A DNA stretch of 55,645 nucleotides from positions 1-55,645 of the forward strand of contig JAJZDM010000013.1 in the NCBI GenBank assembly GCA_021806005.1, written 5' to 3'. The translations under genes and the position numbers were made by a program. Below the pieces are notes generated by a model. That model was not told the DNA's origin. It saw only the letters and a program-made list of their open reading frames with translations, and searched no databases. The stretch is from Acidobacteriota bacterium. Its GTDB lineage: Bacteria; Acidobacteriota; Terriglobia; Terriglobales; Acidobacteriaceae. This document shows, in pieces, positions 33,550-42,285 of the stretch (position 1 is the stretch's first letter; every line of letters starts with the position of its first letter).

Positions 33550-34470
33550 CTAGAAGTGGCACAGCTCGATGTAGGCATCGATGAGCTGGCGGCCCCAAAG
33601 GGCACTGAAGATGCTGCCGATTGCCAGAAGAGTTCCCATGCGCAGCTTGGACAGGTGCCAAAGGTCTGTTCCCTGACGCCAGGATGGCACCAGCGCCACG
33701 ACGAGGGCAATGACGGCTCCGATGGCGATGCCCAGGCAAAAGGCCAGAACGGTGTGAGAGAGCCCCAGCCAGGCGGCCATCATCAGCATCAGCTTGGCCT
33801 CGCCCATCTCGATTCCGTCGCGCCCGCGGATCCAGTGATAGACCCGTCGGATGAGCAGAATGAGGGCAGGACCGAGGATGATGGCCACAACCCAGCGCAG
33901 GGTGGCGTCATAGATCTCCGCATGGTGGCCCTCCAGCCCACTCTCCATACTCCAGTGGAGCGGAAGCGCGGTCCAATAAAAGAAGTCCACACTGAAGCGG
34001 GCAGCGCTTACCAGAAGTCCAAGAGCGGCACCCCCGAGCGTAAGCCGGTCGGGGAGCCAATGATGCTCGTTCTCCAGGACGGCGAGGGCGATGAGCAGCC
34101 AGCAGAGGGTCATCTTGACCAACGCAAAGGCAATCGCGTCGTACAGGCTGTAGGGTGTCCGGTCAAGGCGGATGATCTCGGGAAACGCACTCCAGGCAGC
34201 GATGGCCCAGGTGCCAGCGACAGCCAGTTCAACCACCGGGTTGCGCCATCCAAGCCATGCCTTGCAGGCGGGACAACGCCCACGGAGAAGGAGCCAACCG
34301 AAGATGGGAATCTTCTCCCACCAAGACAGGACGTGCCCGCACTTGCGGCAATGCATCCTGGGCCCGATGATGCTTTCGTTGGCAGGCCAATGGGTAAGGT
34401 AGACGTTCAGAAAGCGGCCGAACGCCAGCCCGACGAGTGCAACGAGCCCGGTAGTGAAGAAGCGAATCAT
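33550..34470 (-). CDS. A24-type prepilin peptidase homologue with both catalytic Asp replaced by Glu
   Basis: The 306-residue membrane protein has the PilD/GspO layout: the N-terminal methylase-type zinc site (C41, C44, C66, C69 within MHCRKCGHVLSWWEKIP and RGRCPACKAWLGW) and several transmembrane segments. Established type IV prepilin peptidases use two aspartates, one in the D-x5-7-PD motif and one in GxGDxK. Here these motifs read LENEHHWLPD (Glu133, with the second Asp141 kept) and EMGEAKLM (Glu224), so both are conservative replacements. It may be a slow or inactive enzyme, or one adapted to Glu. No pilin gene is nearby. Confidence 0.85.
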   Translation of the reverse strand: MIRFFTTGLVALVGLAFGRFLNVYLTHWPANESIIGPRMHCRKCGHVLSWWEKIPIFGWLLLRGRCPACKAWLGWRNPVVELAVAGTWAIAAWSAFPEIIRLDRTPYSLYDAIAFALVKMTLCWLLIALAVLENEHHWLPDRLTLGGAALGLLVSAARFSVDFFYWTALPLHWSMESGLEGHHAEIYDATLRWVVAIILGPALILLIRRVYHWIRGRDGIEMGEAKLMLMMAAWLGLSHTVLAFCLGIAIGAVIALVVALVPSWRQGTDLWHLSKLRMGTLLAIGSIFSALWGRQLIDAYIELCHF

Positions 34471-34589
34471 CAGGTGGAAAGTTTACCGTCTTTTCATCAT
34501 TAAGTCCCGATCATTGGGAGCAGAGAATCACATGTGCGAGCTTCTTTGGGACACCGCCGCTGCCATCAGCAGGCCTTGAGGCTGGTGGA

Positions 34590-35819
34590 CTAAGCGGCTT
34601 GACCGGTGTAGCTCTGTCTGGCCTGGGAGAGGGTGACCTTTATGGTGAGACGCTGCTGGCCGCGATAGATGGTGAGTGTGACGGTATCGCCTGCGTGGTG
34701 GGTGTTGAGGGCGTTGGAGAGATCCTGTGGGGAGGTGATGGGCTGGCCGTCAAAGCCAACGATCAGATCGCCGCCCAGCATGACCTGGGTGTTGCCCTGG
34801 TAGGCCACCTGGTTGCCTCCGCGCAGGCCGGCACGGGCTGCGGCTCCGCCGGGGAGCACGCGCTCGATGAGGATGCCGTAGTCGGCGGGAAGGCCGATCT
34901 GCTGGGCCTCATAGGGACTGATGGGCAGGGTGACGATGTCCAGGGAGGGACGGACGGCGTGGCCGTAACGCATGATGTCCTGGACCACGGCCTTGGCGGT
35001 CTGGATGGGGATGGCGAAGCCGATGCCGGCTGACTGGTCGGCGCCGCCGTTGGGGTTGGAGGCGATCATGGTGGTGATGCCGATGACGTCCCCATGAGAG
35101 TTGAGCAGGGGTCCGCCAGAGTTGCCGGGATTGACGGAGGCATCGGTCTGAATGGCATCCTCAATGCGATTGCCGGAGGGCAGGATGACCGAACGGATTG
35201 CGGAGATCATGCCGTGGGTCATGGTTCCGGAGAAGCCGAAGGGGTTGCCGATGGCATAGACCTCCTGACCGACGAGCAGATGCGTGGAGTCCGCCAGGGT
35301 TGCCGGCTGGAGATCCGTCGCGCCTTGAATCTGCAACAGGGCAACGTCATGAAAGCGGTCTGCACCCACCACGGTGGCCTTGAACTTTCTCTTGTTCGAG
35401 AGGGTGACTTCGACGGTCTGAGCGTTGTCGATGACGTGGTCGTTGGTGAGGATGTGGCCCTGGTTGTCGATGAGGAAGCCCGAACCCTGGCCCTGCTGTG
35501 GAACCGGCTGGAGGAAGAAGTCACAGCAGACCACCTCGGTGCTGGTGATGTTGACCACGGAGGGCAGGGCCTTTTTGTACACAGCGATGTTCTGGATCTC
35601 CTGAGAGGTGAACTCCGGAGCCGCCTGGGCTTCGGTGAGGGAGAAGTTGCCCATGGAAGAGTTCGTGGTGGAGGTGGTGCTGCCGTCTGCGTTGCCAGCC
35701 ACTTTGGTTGCGTAGGGGCGCATCAGGCCGGCCATGGCTCCAGAGGGCGCCCAGCGGGTGGTGAGGAAGTAAAAGCCGCTCAGAATTAGAAGAACCAGGA
35801 GAACCGGGCGCATTTTCAT
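34590..35819 (-). CDS. HtrA/DegP-type periplasmic serine protease
   Basis: The 409-residue protein has an N-terminal membrane anchor or signal (MKMRPVLLVLLILSGFYFL), a trypsin-like domain with the full triad (LTNDHV with His128, RFHDVALLQ with Asp158, NPGNSGGPL with Ser234), and one PDZ domain (about residues 300-395, IERVLPGGAAARAGL, DLIVGFDGQPITS). It handles misfolded or damaged envelope proteins. The single PDZ domain makes it closer to DegS/HtrA-type proteins than to DegP with two. It is followed by the prepilin peptidase gene on the same strand after 119 bases. Confidence 0.92.
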   Translation of the reverse strand: MKMRPVLLVLLILSGFYFLTTRWAPSGAMAGLMRPYATKVAGNADGSTTSTTNSSMGNFSLTEAQAAPEFTSQEIQNIAVYKKALPSVVNITSTEVVCCDFFLQPVPQQGQGSGFLIDNQGHILTNDHVIDNAQTVEVTLSNKRKFKATVVGADRFHDVALLQIQGATDLQPATLADSTHLLVGQEVYAIGNPFGFSGTMTHGMISAIRSVILPSGNRIEDAIQTDASVNPGNSGGPLLNSHGDVIGITTMIASNPNGGADQSAGIGFAIPIQTAKAVVQDIMRYGHAVRPSLDIVTLPISPYEAQQIGLPADYGILIERVLPGGAAARAGLRGGNQVAYQGNTQVMLGGDLIVGFDGQPITSPQDLSNALNTHHAGDTVTLTIYRGQQRLTIKVTLSQARQSYTGQAA

Positions 35820-36022
35820 CGATCAGGAACCCTCGGACGGCGCAAGCTTCTGGAACGCCACTTTCCCTTATCTTAGACGCTGCCGGAAGGGAGGCGACGG
35901 CACGCGAAGGGCGGGGATCCGGGTTCAGGAAGATGTGCGGCCTCTGGAAGGGCCACTGGCGACCAGAATTCGGATCCCCACATCTCGATGACGCCTGGAT
36001 GTGGGGCGGCCGGCGTGTGGAA

Positions 36023-37783
36023 TCAACGCGTCTGTCCCAGCATCACGTCTCCGGGCCTGATCTTGAGCAGATCCTGCGGCTCCGGCTGCAACGCCGAGCG
36101 CATGAACTTGACCGTCACCGCACCCAGGTCGTGGCTGAGTACCAGCGGGTTGGTGCTGAGGTTACAGGCGGCCACGACGGTGTTGGAGATGCGTGAGCCG
36201 GCAGGAGCCTTTCGTACCCAGACCAAGGCATCGAGGGCATCGTAATCGAGGATCTCCTGCGGTCCGTCGCGCAGGGTTGCATTATCGTGGTGCAGAGCAA
36301 TCAACTGCCGGTAGAGGTTGAGCAGCGAACCGCTCTGCATGGACTCAAGGGCCACATTGGCCGTAGCTCCGTTGGGGGCCTGCAGCGCGGGATTCAAATT
36401 GCCCCGGGTAAAGCCGGGCAGCAGCGCGGGGTCTACCGGGTCCGGTTGATCGCTCTCCTCGACGGTGGGCATCGGGGGTGGGGGAAACAGGTCTCTGGGC
36501 AGCGGGGGCACATAGGGCAAAAACGTTGCGTAACCTGCACTCGGCGCAGGTTGTGGCCGGGGAGGCGCTGGCCGGGGAGGTGGCTTGCGGGTCAGGTTGG
36601 TGGGAGTCCACTGCATCAGAGGAGCTCCTCCGGCGGAGGGCTCCAGGCCCAACTCCTGCCCATAGTCCAGCAGCACGGCGGAGCGCGACGCCAGCATCAT
36701 CATCGCCAGAGCACGTTGCAGGGACAGACGCTGGACGGGATCCTTCATCGCCGGCACGCGCGCGGCCACCAGCAGCGGGTTTCCTGTGCCGGAGGCGCTG
36801 GTGCGGCCGTCGTTCTCGATGCGAAGAAGGCCGGACCGTTGAGGTTGCCGGGCTGCTCGAGCGGCGGGCGAAGGGTCCAGGCGCCGGGCGGCGTCTGCAC
36901 GCAGATCGGCGATCCAGGCGGAGCGCAGCGCGGCCGCCGCATTCATGGCCGCAGTGCTGTCGGCGGGCGGATCGTCCGGAGCGTCCAGCGGCGTGCTGGC
37001 GGTAAGCTGGACATCCCGGGCCAGCGCCTGCCTGACCACCGGATCCGGATCCGGCTGGGCGGGTGCATCGGCCAGCAAGACCCGCTCCCCTGGAAAGCTA
37101 TCGGTCAGTGCATGCAGTTGGTCCAGCAGGAGAGCGACGTGCTCCGGTCCATCCACTTGCTGAAGAGCGGGGGTGGGAAGATAGATTCCGGCAGCTCCCT
37201 GGCTGAGCCACGCCCGGGCGGAGGCCAGATAGAGCGCATCAGCGTTTTGGGAGACCGGGGCTCCCAGTTCGACCAGTACGCGAAGATGCCTCCCGATCGC
37301 ACTCCGCACCAAGGTATCGAAGGCCGCGGTCACCTCCGGTGTAGGTTCCATGGGCGGATCGGCGGCGGAGTATTTGTCCGGCACGCCTGGCGGGGGATCT
37401 GCCGGGCCGGAAGCGGCTGCCTGGTCGACCTCGGGCGCGGTCTCGACGATCAGCGCATCCACGCCCAACGACTGGAGGTAATCCAACCGCTGCGTGATTC
37501 CGGCCAGGCTTCCCTGGCCGTCACCGGTAGAGTCCTGGAAGCGCCGGGGATCGATTCTGTAGAAGACCCCGCGTTGCCACCACGTCTGCACGGTGACGCC
37601 GGAGCCGGCCCAGTTCCGTTGCGCCAGCACCTGTGCCGCGGCGGGGCTTGCAGACCCGGCCAGCAGAGAGCCGGCGGCCAGCAAGGCGCCTGCGGCGAGG
37701 CAGAGGATGAGGTTCCGTGCGGCCGGGCGCTGGGGAAGCAGCCCGGCAGGAGCGGGGGAGGGGAGATCAGGAGAGCTGTGCAT
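36023..37783 (-). CDS. Exported GH13 alpha-amylase-like protein with lost catalytic motifs
   Basis: I start this 586-residue protein at ATG 37783, followed by a signal region (ILCLAAGALLAAGSLLAGS, residues 26-44). The GH13 barrel opens as usual (VFYRIDPRRFQDSTGDGQGS, GITQRLDYLQSLGVDALIVE) and closes with the normal C-terminal pattern (LNLYRQLIALHHDN, then a beta domain). The catalytic blocks are changed: the DxxxNH region reads VELGAPVSQN, the GFRxD nucleophile region reads GAAGIYLPTP (196-205), and the GE acid/base block reads VLLADAP. I infer a binding or structural protein without hydrolase activity. It overlaps the upstream Dph6-like gene by 17 bases, with no good ribosome binding site of its own. 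Confidence 0.72.
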   Translation of the reverse strand: MHSSPDLPSPAPAGLLPQRPAARNLILCLAAGALLAAGSLLAGSASPAAAQVLAQRNWAGSGVTVQTWWQRGVFYRIDPRRFQDSTGDGQGSLAGITQRLDYLQSLGVDALIVETAPEVDQAAASGPADPPPGVPDKYSAADPPMEPTPEVTAAFDTLVRSAIGRHLRVLVELGAPVSQNADALYLASARAWLSQGAAGIYLPTPALQQVDGPEHVALLLDQLHALTDSFPGERVLLADAPAQPDPDPVVRQALARDVQLTASTPLDAPDDPPADSTAAMNAAAALRSAWIADLRADAARRLDPSPAARAARQPQRSGLLRIENDGRTSASGTGNPLLVAARVPAMKDPVQRLSLQRALAMMMLASRSAVLLDYGQELGLEPSAGGAPLMQWTPTNLTRKPPPRPAPPRPQPAPSAGYATFLPYVPPLPRDLFPPPPMPTVEESDQPDPVDPALLPGFTRGNLNPALQAPNGATANVALESMQSGSLLNLYRQLIALHHDNATLRDGPQEILDYDALDALVWVRKAPAGSRISNTVVAACNLSTNPLVLSHDLGAVTVKFMRSALQPEPQDLLKIRPGDVMLGQTR

Positions 37784-38465
37784 GGGGGGCTGGGAGCAGG
37801 TCCGCATAGACAAAGTTGTCGCGCTCAACAATCTCGCCACGCGATACTTCAATCGTACCGGAGAACATCGGCCCGGCGCTGACGTAGGTGTGGAACTCTC
37901 CGCGTTCCCCGCAGGGGTCCACGGTCTCCGGCAGTTCGGAGAGCAAATGTTCATCGAGCAGGCGACCGGCGAAGCGGCTGTCCATCTTGCGGGGGTCGAC
38001 GCAAACCAGGTGCGCACGCACTCCGGCGGCGATCATCTGGCGCACCAGTTGGGCGGTGGGGATCAACCAGCAGGGAAAGATGGGCTCCAAGCCTGTACCT
38101 GCCATCTTCTCCACTCGGTAGGAGCGAACATCTTCGAGGAAGAGGTCGCCGTAGGCGATCCCATAGAGTCCCTGGGAGACTGCCTGCTGGCAGACCTCGG
38201 CCATCAGAGCCTCGTACACCTGATTGGAGCATGGCCAGGGCAGGGGCACCTTCCATAGGGGCAGTCCCGCAGCCTGGCCTTGCAGGTCCAACAGTTCCTC
38301 GCGGAAACCGTGCATTGCGACGCGGCTGAAGTGCTGATTGACGGTGGTGAGCAGACCCACCACCTCAAACTCCGGATTTTGTCGGAGCAGATGCAGGGCC
38401 CAGGAGCAGTCCTTACCACCGGACCAGCTCAGCAGGATGCGCTTCTTGTCGGGTTTGGTCTCCAC
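37767..38465 (-). CDS. Dph6-type ATP-pyrophosphatase (diphthine-ammonia ligase family)
   Basis: The 232-residue protein carries the PP-loop SGGKD (residues 15-19, LLSWSGGKDCSWALH), then the family blocks MHGFREELLDLQ and GIAYGDLFLED, and the C-terminal ERGEFHTYV. The domain adenylates a substrate carbonyl in eukaryotic diphthamide synthesis, but bacteria do not make diphthamide, so the bacterial role is unknown. Its 3' end overlaps the start of the GH13-like gene by 17 bases, so the two are translated together. Confidence 0.88.
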   Translation of the reverse strand: METKPDKKRILLSWSGGKDCSWALHLLRQNPEFEVVGLLTTVNQHFSRVAMHGFREELLDLQGQAAGLPLWKVPLPWPCSNQVYEALMAEVCQQAVSQGLYGIAYGDLFLEDVRSYRVEKMAGTGLEPIFPCWLIPTAQLVRQMIAAGVRAHLVCVDPRKMDSRFAGRLLDEHLLSELPETVDPCGERGEFHTYVSAGPMFSGTIEVSRGEIVERDNFVYADLLPAPHAQLS

Positions 38466-38542
38466 ACGCTGATTTTAAGCCAGGCGCGGGATCTGCGTTG
38501 GAGCGAGTGCGGCTTGCGGGGTGTGACTGCTGAGGAGAGCGG

Positions 38543-40108
38543 TTACCGCTGGCCCAGGTAGGAGCGATAACGGTTTTCGACCACGCCGGTGTTACGGGCG
38601 AGTTGGAGTTTGGCCACGTTGTATTGGTAGAGGGATCTAACCAGTTGCGCGTCGGCGTTGGCGACGGACGCCTCTGCGTCTACGACCGGCAGGTTGTCAT
38701 CGACTCCCGCCGCAAACCTCTGCTGCTCGTCCGACAACTCCTGCTGCGCCAGCACAACATTGCTCTGGGCGACTTTGACCAGTTGCATGGCCGCATTCAC
38801 ATCGAGCATGGAGGTTCGTATCTGCGCGTCGATGGTGACGCGCAGATCGCTCAACTGCTGGCGCAGAGCCGTTAGCTGGGAGTCCACTACATCCTGCTCT
38901 CCACGCTGTGCCGCCTCGCGGAAGAGGGGCACGCTGAGGGATCCCTCGGCGGTGAAGTCTCCGTGATAGGGGCCGCTGGTGAGACCGATGACGCCATAGT
39001 CTCCATTGAAGGCGAGGGTGGGCAGGCGTTGATACTTGACCGCTTTGAGCTCGCGCTGGGTAAGTTCAATCTGCTGAAGCAGGCTGAGATAATCCTTGCG
39101 GTGCCTGAAGGCGGTGATGCGGGCTGCATCCAGATCCATCTCTGCGAGCTCAGCAAAGGGCGCGGTATCGGTAAGCGCGAGCCTCTGTCCGGCGGGGAGT
39201 CCCAGGAGTCGGGTCAACTGGATCATGTCCTTATCCAGTTGATTACCGGCGGCCGACACATACTGCTCACGCTGTTGAAACTCGACCTGGCCGCGCAGGG
39301 CATCCAGGCGGGTTCCGGTTCCGGCATGGTATTTCTGTTCGGCCTGATCGAAGAGCGTCCGGGCAGAGCGTTGCTGAGCCTGGGCATTGGTGAGATTGGC
39401 CTGGTCGGAGAGTATCTGCAGGTACTGAATTCCAATCTGTAGAACAAGGTCACCACGATCGGTAAGCCGATTCAGGTCAACCACCCGGGCCTCATTCCTG
39501 GTCCCGCGAAAGATCTCGTAGTCGGGCAGGTTGAAGAGCACCTGGCTGGCGTTGAGCGAACCCTGGAGGGTGTCAAACTTTACGATCTCGGAGAAGGTGT
39601 AGCCCTTAGGCAGCAGGCCGGAGCTGAGGAACTGGTTCAGCGTGGAGGGTTGAAAGCCCATGGCTGCCAGGTCCAGTTCCTGGGCAGCGACCTGGCCGTT
39701 GGCGCTCATATTGGGAATCAGGGCGTTGAGGACGCCAAGGGTATCGCCCTTGACGGCGCGCACGTTGGCCCGGTCGTACTTCAAACGCACATTGCGGGTG
39801 AGGCCGATGGAGATGGCGTCATCGAGGGAGATAGGCAGGGGGGCGCTGCCGGCCTGCTCCACGATGTATCCACCCGGAGCGGTGAAGCTTCCGGAGGAAG
39901 TAAAGACGTATCCCGAACCGGCGGGCCTGGCGAGGGCTTCATTGCGCGCAGCAACGAGGGCGCTGGGCGCCTGGGGCAGGGTCGGTTGGGTCGTCTGCTG
40001 CCCGGAGGCGGCCAGTGCGGCAGAGCCAACGGCCACCATCAGCAGTCCGCACCGCCAACTGTGTCCGGGCCGGCCCGGAGGCATCCATTGAGGGAAGATC
40101 ATCGTCAC
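38543..40108 (-). CDS. TolC-family outer-membrane efflux protein
   Basis: The 521-residue protein has an N-terminal signal (residues 17-37, LLMVAVGSAALAASG), a short unique region with an APGGYIVEQAG motif, and two long helical/strand repeats of the outer-membrane efflux fold: PISLDDAISIGLTRNVRLKYDR, AARITAFRHRKDYLSLLQQ, QQIELTQRELKAVKYQRLP and, near the end, LSDEQQRFAAGVDDNLPVVDAE. Such trimers form the outer-membrane duct for RND or type I systems. No inner-membrane pump is next to it, so the partner is encoded elsewhere. Confidence 0.88.
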   Translation of the reverse strand: MTMIFPQWMPPGRPGHSWRCGLLMVAVGSAALAASGQQTTQPTLPQAPSALVAARNEALARPAGSGYVFTSSGSFTAPGGYIVEQAGSAPLPISLDDAISIGLTRNVRLKYDRANVRAVKGDTLGVLNALIPNMSANGQVAAQELDLAAMGFQPSTLNQFLSSGLLPKGYTFSEIVKFDTLQGSLNASQVLFNLPDYEIFRGTRNEARVVDLNRLTDRGDLVLQIGIQYLQILSDQANLTNAQAQQRSARTLFDQAEQKYHAGTGTRLDALRGQVEFQQREQYVSAAGNQLDKDMIQLTRLLGLPAGQRLALTDTAPFAELAEMDLDAARITAFRHRKDYLSLLQQIELTQRELKAVKYQRLPTLAFNGDYGVIGLTSGPYHGDFTAEGSLSVPLFREAAQRGEQDVVDSQLTALRQQLSDLRVTIDAQIRTSMLDVNAAMQLVKVAQSNVVLAQQELSDEQQRFAAGVDDNLPVVDAEASVANADAQLVRSLYQYNVAKLQLARNTGVVENRYRSYLGQR

Positions 40109-40365
40109 GCATCTTTTAGATTGCCACGCCGGGCGCTGAGATGCGAAATCAGCGCCAGAAATCGGCCGGTACCGCAGGGTCGGACGGTATCCCGCCAGAG
40201 GGATGGCTCCGCGGGCTCATAGCCTCTTCCTAGCTGATGGGCCCCTGCAGCGGGCTTGCTGTGGGGTTTCGTTCCACCCGAGCAGGCCAGCCTGCCGGGA
40301 ACCCCGGTAGATGGGGAGAATGCTGATCAAGGTCGAGGCATTGGGACACCTACAGGGAAGGTGCT

Positions 40366-41217
40366 TCAGGGGTTGGCGGGCAGGTCATTCAGGAGGCGAG
40401 CGGCCTGCTCGAGGGTTTGGGCGGTGGATGGCTTCCATTCGGTCTTCACCTCGTCCTCCTGCTGGCCGATGGTCTTGAAGAGCAGGGCGTGGCCGCCGAT
40501 ATGGACATGGGTCTGGGTGATCTGCCATTTGCCGTCGCCCACCAGTCTGCGTTCCACATCGAAGGTGCCACCGGCGTAGAGCTTGGCGAGCAATCCGAAG
40601 CCGATCAGGATGTTGTGGGTGAGGCTGCCGCGCAGGGAGCGGATGCGGTCTCCGGAGCGGGCGACGATCATCTCGCCGGCCATGGCGCTCATGATGCGCG
40701 ACTCCATATCCGGGGGATCGAACTGAGGGTTGGGTTGGAAGCGCAGGGTGATCCACTGCGGGGTCTGGCTGACGATGGTCCAGAGGAAGGCATCCGGCAG
40801 GATGGCGAGCAGGCTGGCGGCCTGGGCGTCGTCATGAGCACTATTTCTGTTGGCCCGGGCCTGGGCGGAGGGGCTGTTGACAAAGTCATCGATCCGTCGA
40901 GTCTCGGCGTGCACCTGTTTGGGAGTCAGGGGCATGCCATTGAGGCGGATCATTCGCTGCAGGGTGCCGTGGGGAGTCTCGATGGTGAAGTAGGTGGCGT
41001 CCTGTCCGGGGGTGACGTCGTGGTCCCAGTAGGTCCAAATGCTGTGGTCGGAGTGGCTGGCGTGGGTCTCCGCAGCGACGGCGGCGCGTACCACGGCCCG
41101 GGCTTCCGGGGAGGTTGTCTGGGAGGCCATGGGCAGAGGCAAGAGGCTGGGGGCTGCCAGCACGAGGGCAGAGAGCCGGGAAAACCGCGGGTGAATCTTT
41201 CCAGGCATACGGCCCAA
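40366..41217 (-). CDS. Exported protein of unknown function
   Basis: The 283-residue protein has a signal peptide (FSRLSALVLAAPSLLPLPMAS). Visible segments include IWTYWDHDVTPGQDATYF, TIETPHGTLQRMIRLNG, LLAILPDAFLW, ESRIMSAMAGEMIV and TQTHVHIGGHALLF. I associate this layout with conserved exported acidobacterial proteins, but I know no function. It stands alone between TolC and RNase HI, on the same strand as both. Confidence 0.75.
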   Translation of the reverse strand: MGRMPGKIHPRFSRLSALVLAAPSLLPLPMASQTTSPEARAVVRAAVAAETHASHSDHSIWTYWDHDVTPGQDATYFTIETPHGTLQRMIRLNGMPLTPKQVHAETRRIDDFVNSPSAQARANRNSAHDDAQAASLLAILPDAFLWTIVSQTPQWITLRFQPNPQFDPPDMESRIMSAMAGEMIVARSGDRIRSLRGSLTHNILIGFGLLAKLYAGGTFDVERRLVGDGKWQITQTHVHIGGHALLFKTIGQQEDEVKTEWKPSTAQTLEQAARLLNDLPANP

Positions 41218-41326
41218 CCGGAAGAGGGAGATGGGTGTTGCGGTTCGAAGCTTCGGGGTTTGCGGGGATCCGCTGGCCTGGATCCAGTGCTAAGAATACA
41301 GCCGCACGCCTGCGCAGCCAAAGGGC

Positions 41327-42157
41327 TTATTCCGGAATGATCTTGACGAAGATTCCATCGGGCAGAACCGCATTGCCGAGGAGATGAACGGCGCCGTTGC
41401 GGGTGAATCCGCGCAGCATGGAGGGCTGCGGAGACGAGAGGGTAGAGGAGATGGAAGAGGATCGGGCTGGATTTGGCGGCGACGAGGGCATGGGCGTCGG
41501 CGAGGAGAGTGCGGGTCCGGCGGTCCGGCGCCCGGATCCGAGAGGCTGATGCTGGGTGGTTTGAGCTTCGCGGCCGCGGGTTTCGTGTTGCCTGGCTCCC
41601 GGATGTCCTGTTCCGCGATCCATCGCATCGTTGGCAAGGCGGTCAGCATGCTTGTTCTTGTGGCGCAGGGCATGGGAGATCTCGAAGCGGTCGAGTTGCG
41701 CGATGCGGCGGCGGGCCTCCTCCCACAAGGGGCGAAGGTCGGGGGAGTTGACCTTGTACCTGCCCTGGATCTGCTTGACCATCAGTTCGGAGTCCGAGAC
41801 GACGCGCAGGCTGCGGCAGCCGTGATCGAGGGCCCATTGCAGGCAGCCGAGGAGACCGGAGTATTCAGCGAAGTTGTTGGTACGGTTGCCGAGGAACTCG
41901 GAGAGCTCGGCCAGGACGGCTCCGGACTCAGCCTGCAGAAGCGCTCCGTAGCCGGCTGGTCCGGGGTTGCCACGGGCACCTCCGTCACAGTGGGCGATGA
42001 CCCAGCCGGGAATGGCGGGGGCGGAGGCCTGGGGGTCTGGATGGGGGCTGCGATGGGTTGCCCGGCCCGGGCTCAGGTCTGGACCCTGGTCCGGAGTGGA
42101 GGCTGGAGCGAGGTCTGGAGCCGGATTGGGAAAGAGAGAAGTAGACGAGCGAGCCAT
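41327..42157 (-). CDS. rnhA: Ribonuclease HI with Pro-rich N-terminal extension
   Basis: The RNase H core has all four carboxylates: Asp in IAHCDGGARGNPGPAG, Glu in TNNFAEYSGLLG, Asp in RVVSDSELMVKQ and Asp in HADRLANDAMD. The enzyme removes RNA from RNA-DNA hybrids. I start it at ATG 42157, which gives 276 residues: a 47-residue Pro/Ser-rich leader, the ~145-residue catalytic core and a long, low-complexity Ser/Pro tail. An in-frame ATG at 42247 would add 30 residues. It is divergent from the sigma-factor operon. Confidence 0.88.
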   Translation of the reverse strand: MARSSTSLFPNPAPDLAPASTPDQGPDLSPGRATHRSPHPDPQASAPAIPGWVIAHCDGGARGNPGPAGYGALLQAESGAVLAELSEFLGNRTNNFAEYSGLLGCLQWALDHGCRSLRVVSDSELMVKQIQGRYKVNSPDLRPLWEEARRRIAQLDRFEISHALRHKNKHADRLANDAMDRGTGHPGARQHETRGREAQTTQHQPLGSGRRTAGPALSSPTPMPSSPPNPARSSSISSTLSSPQPSMLRGFTRNGAVHLLGNAVLPDGIFVKIIPE

Positions 42158-42262
42158 CTCTGCCAGTTTACTGCCGAGTATGGGGGGGCTGGTCTGGAGA
42201 AAGTTTTGTGTGGGTGTGCTTACGTTCGTGGCCGGAAGTTCGTCCAAGGAGGCGTAGTTACC

Positions 42263-42278
42263 CTGACTCCGGAGTCAG
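42263..42278. promoter_or_regulatory. 16-bp perfect palindrome before the sigma-factor gene
   Basis: CTGACTCCGGAGTCAG is a perfect 8+8 palindrome that ends eight bases before the chosen ATG of the sigma factor. The right half contains GGAG and so overlaps the ribosome binding site; a dimeric repressor bound here, or an RNA hairpin, would block initiation. It also lies between the divergent rnhA and sigma genes. The length and perfection are visible in the sequence; the regulatory role is inferred. Confidence 0.5.
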
Positions 42279-42285
42279 CAACGCT

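Noticed and set aside
36287-37882. A 531-residue open frame on the plus strand opposite the GH13-like gene
   Set aside because: It is Gly/Arg/Gln-rich with no domain and no ribosome binding site, while the minus strand reads as a recognisable GH13 fold with a signal peptide. Long antisense frames are expected in GC-rich genes.
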